This document shows positions 1 to 4,554 of a DNA stretch of 9,039 bases, piece by piece. The notes below the pieces were generated by a model. The model was given only the letters and a program-made list of their open reading frames with translations. It searched no databases and was not told the DNA's origin. Source of the DNA: an uncultured bacterium (GTDB lineage: Bacteria > Bacillota > Clostridia > Lachnospirales > Lachnospiraceae); assembly GCA_947088515.1 (NCBI GenBank), contig CAMUHA010000143.1, positions 1 to 9,039 on the forward strand, in the 5' to 3' direction. Position 1 is the stretch's first letter, and every line of letters begins with the position of its first letter. The position numbers and the translations under genes are program-made.

Positions 1-653
1 TATACAGCAAATTTATCGACATGATGGAATGGCAGGCAGATGTATATGTAAATACTCTGAATATCATTCATTATATGCATGACAAGTACTGCTACGAAAG
101 AGCTGAGATGGCGCTTCATGACAGAGATGTTAAGCGTTACTTCGCAACAGGTGTTGCAGGTCTTTCTATCGTGGCTGACTCCTTATCCGCTATCAAGTAT
201 GCAAAGGTAGAAGTTGTCAGAGATGAAGACGGCATTATCGTAGACTTCAAGACAACAGGCGAATTCCCTAAATATGGTAATGATGATGACCGTGTTGACA
301 GCATTGCACAGGACGTTGTACACAAGTTTATGACAGCAATCAGAAGACATCACACCTACAGAAATGGTATTCCTACAACCTCCATCCTTACCATTACATC
401 TAATGTAACATATGGTAAAGCAACAGGTAACACACCTGATGGACGTAAGAAGGGACAGCCTTTTGCACCTGGCGCTAATCCGATGCACGGACGTGACACC
501 CACGGCGCTGTAGCTTCCTTATCTTCTGTATCTAAGCTTCCTTTCAACGATGCACAGGATGGTATTTCTAATACCTTCACCATTATTCCTGGCGCACTCG
601 GCAAAGAAGACCAGGTTTTTGCAGGCGATATCGAAGTTGACTTAAACAAATAA
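1..653 (+). CDS. pflB: Pyruvate formate-lyase catalytic subunit, C-terminal part, lacking the glycyl-radical domain (5' partial)
   Basis: This is the end of a formate C-acetyltransferase (pyruvate + CoA to acetyl-CoA + formate, cytosolic). The frame is open to the left window edge, so the ATG at 21 is internal. Stretches such as TALNIIHYMHDKY-like NTLNIIHYMHDKY, MALHDRDV, ADSLSAIKYAKV, LTITSNVTYGK, GNTPDGRKKGQPF and GANPMHGRD match PFL proper rather than other glycyl radical enzymes. The active-site cysteine pair lies upstream, outside the window. The chain follows the family through NTFTIIPGALGKEDQV, adds about ten residues ending DIEVDLNK, and stops with TAA. E. coli PFL instead continues here into its roughly 75-residue radical domain. 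That domain is encoded separately at 925-1167, so the gene is a split PFL and not a simple truncation: the break falls in a linker and the coding sequence shows no decay. The family call is very secure; the functional dependence on the small subunit is inferred. Confidence 0.95.
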   Translation, partial: YSKFIDMMEWQADVYVNTLNIIHYMHDKYCYERAEMALHDRDVKRYFATGVAGLSIVADSLSAIKYAKVEVVRDEDGIIVDFKTTGEFPKYGNDDDRVDSIAQDVVHKFMTAIRRHHTYRNGIPTTSILTITSNVTYGKATGNTPDGRKKGQPFAPGANPMHGRDTHGAVASLSSVSKLPFNDAQDGISNTFTIIPGALGKEDQVFAGDIEVDLNK

Positions 654-687
654 GACTTAGGCAAAATAAATTTCATGTTCCACTTTC

Positions 688-693
688 AGGAGG
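688..693 (+). promoter_or_regulatory. Ribosome binding site of the 67-residue ORF
   Basis: AGGAGG lies 9 bases before the ATG at 703. This site settles the start: the nearby ATG at 698 is only 4 bases away and opens a frame that ends after a few codons. A perfect Shine-Dalgarno here argues that the small ORF is translated and is not spacer. Confidence 0.85.
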
Positions 694-702
694 TATAATG
701 CA

Positions 703-906
703 ATGGATGATAAAAAAATGATCGATGACCTTGTAAAAATGCTGGATTCCGGCATGGCAATGGGGGTAGGACACGTAAATGTGGACTATGATGAAACAAA
801 AGATGAATCGAAAAATGTTCAAACCATGGGATGTACGGACTGCTCCAGAACTCCCTTAGCATGCAGCGTACCTACCCTGGAAGATGGATTGGATGATTTT
901 CATTAA
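703..906 (+). CDS. Small protein resembling the N-terminal half of the glycyl-radical domain, with a three-Cys tail
   Basis: I do not recognise this 67-residue protein as a named family. Residues 7-29 align without gaps to residues 8-30 of the radical subunit encoded just downstream: I/V-D-D/N-L-V-x-M/L-L-D, then G at 21, H at 24 and N-V at 26-27, about 9 identities in 23. The likeness stops there. The chain has no RVSGYAV loop, so it has no radical glycine. It ends instead in a tail with Cys44, Cys47 (CTDC) and Cys54, then an acidic end. The gene sits 49 bases after the catalytic subunit and 18 before the radical subunit, in one apparent transcript, with a perfect ribosome binding site. Inferred roles are an assembly factor, a plug for the empty radical-domain site, or a thiol/metal redox sensor of the split enzyme. 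Being a gene is well supported; its function is unknown. Confidence 0.8.
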   Translation: MDDKKMIDDLVKMLDSGMAMGVGHVNVDYDETKDESKNVQTMGCTDCSRTPLACSVPTLEDGLDDFH

Positions 907-908
907 TT

Positions 909-915
909 AAGGAGG
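909..915 (+). promoter_or_regulatory. Ribosome binding site of the radical subunit
   Basis: AAGGAGG lies 9 bases before the ATG at 925, close to ideal complementarity to the 16S rRNA tail. It shows that the radical domain is started independently and is not produced by readthrough or frameshifting from the catalytic gene. Confidence 0.85.
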
Positions 916-924
916 TAAATTACC

Positions 925-1167
925 ATGGCATCAAGCACAGCACAGGTAGACAACTTAGTATCATTATTAGATGGTTACGCAACAAAAGGCGGACATCATC
1001 TCAATGTTAACGTTTTAAACAGAGATATGTTATTAGATGCACAGAAGCATCCTGAGAATTATCCTCAGCTTACAATCCGTGTTTCCGGATATGCTGTTAA
1101 CTTCATTAAACTTACACCTGAACAGCAGGCTGACGTTATTTCCCGTACATTCCACGAATCAGTATAA
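925..1167 (+). CDS. Stand-alone PFL glycyl-radical subunit (GrcA/YfiD-like minimal domain)
   Basis: This 80-residue protein corresponds to the last roughly 75 residues of a full-length PFL. It has LVSLLDGY near 11-18, GGHHLNVNVLNRDMLLDA at 22-39, the YPQLTIRVSGYAV signature at 46-58, and LTPEQQADVISRTF at 63-76. Gly55 in RVSGY is the residue expected to carry the stable glycyl radical after hydrogen abstraction by PflA. E. coli GrcA/YfiD is a longer (about 127-residue) spare part that rescues an oxygen-cleaved intact PFL. Here the protein is trimmed to the bare domain, and the adjacent catalytic gene has no such domain of its own, so it should be an obligatory subunit rather than a backup. 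Only the first nine or so residues (MASSTAQVD) are extra. Gene symbols such as grcA would be by homology only. It is the last gene before a strong terminator. Confidence 0.93.
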   Translation: MASSTAQVDNLVSLLDGYATKGGHHLNVNVLNRDMLLDAQKHPENYPQLTIRVSGYAVNFIKLTPEQQADVISRTFHESV

Positions 1168-1170
1168 TTC

Positions 1171-1206
1171 AAAACTCCGGCAGTATTCTGCCGGAGTTTT
1201 TATATT
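1171..1206 (+). terminator. Rho-independent terminator of the split PFL operon
   Basis: A perfect 13-bp stem (AAAACTCCGGCAG at 1171-1183 with CTGCCGGAGTTTT at 1188-1200) closes a TATT loop and runs into a T-rich tract. It begins four bases after the radical subunit's stop codon. The palindrome also lies just past the end of the convergent HTH gene, so it may stop transcription from both sides, although the T-run is weaker on the - strand. Confidence 0.92.
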
Positions 1207-1209
1207 TCC

Positions 1210-1431
1210 TTATTCATCTTTCTTTTCATCTCTTTGAAATTCCAGTAAATCACCTGGTTGACAATCCAGCACATCGCAAATCGCATTTAATGTGGAAAAC
1301 CGGATGGCGCTTACCTTCCCCGTTTTAATATTAGACAAATTTACATTTGCAATCCCCACCTTCTGTGCCAGTTCGTTTAAAGAGATTTTTCTATCCGCCA
1401 TCATGCGGTCTAACCTCAATATGATTGCCAA
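1210..1431 (-). CDS. Small HTH (Cro/C1, XRE) transcriptional regulator, YozG-like
   Basis: This 73-residue protein is almost entirely one helix-turn-helix domain (about residues 13-62). It has ISLNELAQKVGIANVNLSNI as the HTH core, then FSTLNAICDVLDCQPGDLLE, typical of the short YozG-type XRE proteins that accompany DUF2975 membrane proteins. The start is a TTG, chosen because AGGAGG lies about 10 bases upstream (1442-1448 region) and the next ATG codons would remove the first helix. It follows the DUF2975 gene by 29 bases on the same strand. The pair is probably one operon in which the membrane partner modulates the regulator, but that link is inferred. Targets are unknown; the neighbouring PFL genes are candidates by position only. 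Confidence 0.88.
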   Translation of the reverse strand: MAIILRLDRMMADRKISLNELAQKVGIANVNLSNIKTGKVSAIRFSTLNAICDVLDCQPGDLLEFQRDEKKDE

Positions 1432-1460
1432 ATCCTTGTTTCCTCCTCTTTCCTGCCTTC

Positions 1461-2033
1461 CTATAGGGTTTCGTCCGACATCTTTTGCAACTCACATCCG
1501 TACTCAAAGATATTAACCGCACTCCAGAGCGAAAAACCCACCATAACGCCTATAAGCAAGCTACTTTCGAGAGATAAAAGCGTAATTAATATAAATGCCA
1601 CTTTAATGCTTTTCACAATTTGAGGTTTAAAAGGCGAGTAACTTTCTTCAATTTCCTTAAAAACCTTGCCAATAAAATGTACCACAACGGCCAAACAAAT
1701 CAGCAGAACACCTACTGTTATCAGATAGGTTCCCATCGTTTCCGAAAAGTAGCCATTTTTCATTATCTGTTCCGTTAAAAACCTTTCTAATCCTGCGTCA
1801 TCTTCCGCTACCGGCATGATTCCCTCCATTGTAAAGTCCCCTCTTGCCACTGCCTTATCAATTTCACTGTTAATCAATCCCTTAAATCCTATCAATAATA
1901 TTCCTGCAATTAGAGCAGCCGCTGACGTTACAATAAAAATAACTTTCAAAATATTAGCTATCGCCAATACAATTTTACAGCTCTTTTGAATTTTCCTGAT
2001 TTTACCCTCACTCATTTTCCCTCTTTTCCGCAC
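1461..2033 (-). CDS. DUF2975 family membrane protein (YoaS-like)
   Basis: This 190-residue protein has four predicted membrane segments (about residues 21-50, 100-122, 142-158 and 158-178) and a roughly 50-residue loop between the first two. Features seen in DUF2975 proteins are FKEIEESYSPF after the second helix and the C-terminal EYGCELQKMSDETL. The extended start is a GTG at 2033. An in-frame ATG at 2015 (MSEGKIRK) is preceded by GAGGG at short spacing and is equally or more likely. The gene is first in an operon with the HTH gene downstream and is transcribed divergently from pflA. The biochemical function of the family is not established; pairing with a small XRE protein suggests a membrane sensor or anti-regulator, which is inference. 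Confidence 0.85.
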   Translation of the reverse strand: MRKRGKMSEGKIRKIQKSCKIVLAIANILKVIFIVTSAAALIAGILLIGFKGLINSEIDKAVARGDFTMEGIMPVAEDDAGLERFLTEQIMKNGYFSETMGTYLITVGVLLICLAVVVHFIGKVFKEIEESYSPFKPQIVKSIKVAFILITLLSLESSLLIGVMVGFSLWSAVNIFEYGCELQKMSDETL

Positions 2034-2147
2034 AGACCTTGTCTTATTTCGTAAGCCTGTACTTAATTATGTTTTCATTTTAAATTACACCTGAAATTTT
2101 TAATATATATTTGCAGTATTGCATATGCGTTTCTACCTGCTAATAAC

Positions 2148-2176
2148 AGCATAATACCAAAGCACACGTTTGTCAA
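2148..2176 (-). promoter_or_regulatory. Sigma-A promoter of the DUF2975/HTH operon
   Basis: Read on the - strand, there is a perfect -35 TTGACA (2171-2176), a 17-base spacer and a -10 TATGCT (2148-2153). This predicts a start near 2141 and a leader of roughly 110-125 bases. The only strong candidate upstream of the pair. Confidence 0.8.
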
Positions 2177-2183
2177 TAATAAT

Positions 2184-2222
2184 TTAATGTTTATCATTAA
2201 TTATTTAACAATATTAGTTAAA
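2184..2222. promoter_or_regulatory. Cluster of inverted repeats, possible Rex-type operator
   Basis: Two small palindromes sit between the divergent promoters: TTAATG-N5-CATTAA (2184-2200) and TTTAAC-N7-GTTAAA (2204-2222). Overlapping both, bases 2194-2211 read TCATTAA-TTAT-TTAACAA. This matches the clostridial Rex consensus TTGTTAA-N4-TTAACAA at 12 of 14 fixed positions. Rex is the NADH/NAD+-sensing repressor of fermentation genes. The region is AT-rich, so chance matches are plausible. Confidence 0.35.
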
Positions 2223-2266
2223 CATCCTTTTTGATTTTGACATAAGAATTTTATTTTTCAGGCAGA

Positions 2267-2295
2267 TTGGAATTTTTCACAAATTCTGTTATACT
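2267..2295 (+). promoter_or_regulatory. Extended -10 promoter of pflA
   Basis: -35 TTGGAA (2267-2272), a 17-base spacer and -10 TATACT (2290-2295) preceded by TGT, giving the extended -10 form TGnTATACT. The expected start is near 2302, about 20 bases before the pflA ATG. The spacer holds TTCACAA at 2276-2282, a perfect half of the other common Rex motif. Its left half is poor, so control by Rex is only a suggestion. Confidence 0.82.
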
Positions 2296-2322
2296 ATATG
2301 AAATAAGAAGGGAGATTGTATT

Positions 2323-3081
2323 ATGCAAGGGAGAATTCATTCATTAGAAAGTTTCGGTACCGTAGACGGCCCCGGAACGCGTTTTGTTGTATTTGTGCAG
2401 GGATGCCCCATGCGCTGTGCTTACTGTCATAATCCTGATACCTGGGCCATGACTGGCGGCACTATGATGGAACCTGAAGAAATTTTTGAACAATATAATA
2501 GAAACAAAGACTTTTATAAAAATGGCGGAATTACCGTTACAGGAGGGGAGCCACTGATGCAGGTGGACTTCCTGATTGACCTTTTTACTATTGCAAAGAA
2601 AAATAATGTACACACCTGCATTGATTCTTCCGGCATTGCCTTTAAACCTGACAATAAAGCGTTTATTGAAAAGCTTGACAGGCTCATGGCTCTTACCGAT
2701 TTGGTGATGCTGGATATTAAACACATAGACCCGGAAAAACATAAAGAATTGACAGAGCAGCCCAATGACGGTATTCTTGCCTTTGCTGAATATCTCAATA
2801 AAAAGCATGTGGATATGTGGATTCGTCATGTGATTGTTCCTGGTATTACAGATGATGACGATTATCTGTTCAAGCTTGGATACTTTATTGGTCAGTTTAC
2901 CAACTTAAAAGCGCTTGATGTGCTTCCCTACCATACAATGGGTGAGTCCAAATACCAAAAACTGAATATTCCTTACAAACTGGAAGGTGTTCCTGCTATG
3001 GATAAAAACAAAGTAGTGGAAAAAAAAGCTGTGATTTTAGAAGGCATCCGCAGACGGCGTGAAGAAAATGCACGAGGATAA
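2323..3081 (+). CDS. pflA: Pyruvate formate-lyase activating enzyme (radical SAM)
   Basis: This 252-residue glycyl-radical-enzyme activase is close to E. coli PflA in length (246). The radical-SAM cluster motif CPMRCAYC places Cys28, Cys32 and Cys35 around a [4Fe-4S] cluster in the CxxxCxxC spacing. VTGGEP at 72-77 contacts SAM, and the N-terminal HSLESFGTVDGPGTRFV is characteristic of PFL activases. There is no extra ferredoxin-like cluster insert, which separates it from activases of other glycyl radical enzymes. It reductively cleaves SAM to a 5'-deoxyadenosyl radical that abstracts the hydrogen from the PFL glycine. The expected target here is Gly55 of the separate small subunit (925-1167). 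The start is the ATG 8 bases after AAGGGAG. It is separated from the PFL genes by a two-gene cassette on the opposite strand and has its own promoter. Confidence 0.96.
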   Translation: MQGRIHSLESFGTVDGPGTRFVVFVQGCPMRCAYCHNPDTWAMTGGTMMEPEEIFEQYNRNKDFYKNGGITVTGGEPLMQVDFLIDLFTIAKKNNVHTCIDSSGIAFKPDNKAFIEKLDRLMALTDLVMLDIKHIDPEKHKELTEQPNDGILAFAEYLNKKHVDMWIRHVIVPGITDDDDYLFKLGYFIGQFTNLKALDVLPYHTMGESKYQKLNIPYKLEGVPAMDKNKVVEKKAVILEGIRRRREENARG

Positions 3082-3109
3082 ATTTCATGGTATTTTAAAG
3101 ATATTTTAC

Positions 3110-3138
3110 TTGTATTCCCTTTGATTTTATATTAGAAT
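3110..3138 (+). promoter_or_regulatory. Probable promoter of the ferredoxin gene
   Basis: -35 TTGTAT (3110-3115), a 17-base spacer and -10 TAGAAT (3133-3138) precede the ferredoxin ATG by about 60 bases. No terminator is visible between pflA and this point, so the ferredoxin could also be read from the pflA transcript. A small inverted repeat TTGATA-N6-TATCAA (3150-3167) lies in the leader. Confidence 0.6.
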
Positions 3139-3200
3139 GTACTAAGAGATTGATAATAAAATATCAAGAAACTTAGACATATTTTAAGGAGGAATTAATC

Positions 3201-3371
3201 ATGGCATATGTAATTAGCGACGCTTGCATTTCTTGTGGCGCTTGTGCTGGACAGTGTCCTGTAGGCGCAATCAGCGAAGGAGATGGAAAATTCGAAATTA
3301 ATCCTGATACCTGCATCAGCTGCGGTTCCTGCGCTGGCGGATGCCCTGTAGGCGCTATTTCCGAAGAATAA
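3201..3371 (+). CDS. Clostridial-type 2[4Fe-4S] ferredoxin
   Basis: A 56-residue protein with two CxxCxxCxxxCP motifs: Cys9, 12, 15, 19 and Cys38, 41, 44, 48. Each set ligates one low-potential [4Fe-4S] cluster together with the last Cys of the other set, as in classic clostridial ferredoxins. The two halves are an obvious internal duplication (CISCGACAGQCPVGAISE and CISCGSCAGGCPVGAISE), yet their codons differ at many third positions. The start is the ATG 8 bases after AAGGAGG. Length is normal for the family. It acts as a soluble electron carrier, reduced for instance by pyruvate:ferredoxin oxidoreductase or hydrogenase partners. Its place directly after pflA suggests it could supply the electron needed to start the radical-SAM reaction, which is inference from position. 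Confidence 0.97.
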   Translation: MAYVISDACISCGACAGQCPVGAISEGDGKFEINPDTCISCGSCAGGCPVGAISEE

Positions 3372-3380
3372 TGCGCATTT

Positions 3381-3414
3381 AAAAGCGTTCAGTCATACGA
3401 CTGGACGCTTTTTT
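3381..3414. terminator. Hairpin terminator shared by ferredoxin (+) and the MerR-like gene (-)
   Basis: A 14-bp stem (3381-3394 with 3399-3412; one U-G wobble) has a four-base ATAC loop. It is flanked by AAAA on the left and a run of six T on the right, so it can work for both strands. The stop codon of the convergent MerR-like gene (3393-3395) lies at the loop edge, and its last codons form one arm of the stem. Confidence 0.88.
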
Positions 3415-4391
3415 CCTGAAAAAAGTTTCGGAAAGAATCCCTTACTTTTACTCTTTTCCCTTTCTATTTCTTCATTAGCCATTTCCTGCGCCTGTTCGCC
3501 GTTTTCTTTTTGCGTATCCTCCTCCCATAAATTTTCTCTATGTATGTCCTCATTAAGTGGAATCTCTTTATTTGTATCACTTATGTCCTTATTAGATAAA
3601 TCCTCCCTGGTCATTTCCTCCTGCAAAATATCTTCCTCTTCTGGTTCCTCTGCTTCCATATTTTCTTTTTTCATATTTTTCAAATTTTCTTTCTTTACAC
3701 TTTCTTTCCGTGAATTGTCTTTCCTCACCCGTCGTCCTCTTTTTCCCCGTTTTGCATAAGAGCGGATAAGTTCATCTATCTGATGATAATGCTCCTCCTG
3801 TCTGCTTATTCTTTCTTCATCTCTTGCATCCTCTTTCTCCTCCTGAAGCCGGAATTGATAATCCAGCTCTTTTAACAGGGTATCCTTTATCTCCTGACAG
3901 ATTTCCTGGTTATTGCTCTGTACAGCTTCCGCAATCATATCCTTAAGCAATTGCTGCAGCCGGAAGCTTTTCTGCTCCCTGCTCTCCTCCTGCATTGCCA
4001 CTGTTTTCTCATCTACAGGAAGAATTTCACCTTTTTTTACCATTAACACATGGCGTTTTCCCATATCCATTTCTCCCGAAACTGCCTCCTGTGACATGCC
4101 TTCCATTCCCTGTCCATTCGTGTTCCTGCTTTTCTCAAACAGCATAACAGGTGTTTGAAGGTCGCCGCTTTTCAACATATGCCGTATCGCTTTAAGCTGT
4201 AATCCCTGCTCCTTTAGCTCTTTTATTCTTATAAATCTTCTGATATCCTCCTCCGTGTAGTAGCGGTGTCCCATTTCATTCCGTTTAGCCGGAACCTCCA
4301 GCTCTTCTTCCCAATATCTAAGTACATGGGCCTCTACCTCCACTTGTTTTGCCGCATCCGAAATCATGTAAATCTTTTCCGCTTGTTTCAT
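3393..4391 (-). CDS. MerR-like HTH protein with coiled-coil and charged-repeat tail
   Basis: A 332-residue protein. Residues about 6-75 form a MerR-type winged helix (YMISDAAKQVEVEAHVLRYW, then GHRYYTEEDIRRFIRIKELKEQG). No effector domain is recognisable after it. A Met/Gly-rich linker (85-130) leads to a likely coiled coil (about 135-210), a strongly basic patch (214-230, KRGKRGRRVRK), an acidic stretch with imperfect repeats (about 233-312, units such as KKENLKN, MKKENMEA, REDLSNKDI, RENLWEEDT), and a basic C-terminal end with an aromatic GFFPKLFSGKKR segment. HTH plus coiled coil plus basic tail recalls RacA-type chromosome-anchoring proteins more than metal-sensing MerR proteins, but sequence homology to RacA is not claimed. 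The start is supported by AAAGGAG 6 bases upstream. The gene is separated from dnaB by a terminator, so it is its own unit. Confidence 0.85.
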   Translation of the reverse strand: MKQAEKIYMISDAAKQVEVEAHVLRYWEEELEVPAKRNEMGHRYYTEEDIRRFIRIKELKEQGLQLKAIRHMLKSGDLQTPVMLFEKSRNTNGQGMEGMSQEAVSGEMDMGKRHVLMVKKGEILPVDEKTVAMQEESREQKSFRLQQLLKDMIAEAVQSNNQEICQEIKDTLLKELDYQFRLQEEKEDARDEERISRQEEHYHQIDELIRSYAKRGKRGRRVRKDNSRKESVKKENLKNMKKENMEAEEPEEEDILQEEMTREDLSNKDISDTNKEIPLNEDIHRENLWEEDTQKENGEQAQEMANEEIEREKSKSKGFFPKLFSGKKRPVV

Positions 4392-4497
4392 ATTAAGCTC
4401 CTTTCTTCACCAATACACTGATGACCTTTTTTCCAAATTAATTTTTTATTTTTGCCTTTGTGCTGCAAGAATATTAACTTTTATACAAGTACATAAT

Positions 4498-4529
4498 AAA
4501 AAAGGACATGCCCAATAAAGGCTTGTCCT
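4498..4529 (-). terminator. Terminator of the gdpP-rplI-dnaB operon
   Basis: On the - strand a hairpin pairs AGGACA (4524-4529 side) with TGTCCT (4503-4508 side). An inner GCC/GGC helix is separated from it by a T-T mismatch, and the loop is seven bases. A run of six T follows (plus-strand A run 4498-4503). It starts about 25 bases after the dnaB stop. Confidence 0.82.
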
Positions 4530-4554
4530 CTTTTGTAGTTTGTATCTAAATAAT

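Noticed and set aside
698..721. ATG at 698 as a gene start
   Set aside because: It is too close to the ribosome binding site and its frame closes after seven codons. The ATG at 703 fits the spacing and the open frame.
594..960. Explanation of the split PFL as a sequencing frameshift or recent nonsense mutation
   Set aside because: The gap between the two homologous parts holds 270 bases with two separate ribosome binding sites and an additional complete ORF, and both ends have added residues. A single base error cannot give this layout.
925..1167. Calling the 80-residue gene an ordinary GrcA/YfiD backup subunit
   Set aside because: GrcA works next to an intact PFL and has a longer N-terminal part. 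Here the neighbouring PFL gene has no radical domain of its own, so the subunit reading fits better.
2237..2242. Perfect TTGACA on the + strand as the pflA -35 box
   Set aside because: No acceptable -10 lies 16-18 bases downstream (the sequence there is GC-containing and unlike TATAAT). The TTGGAA/TATACT pair at 2267-2295 fits much better.
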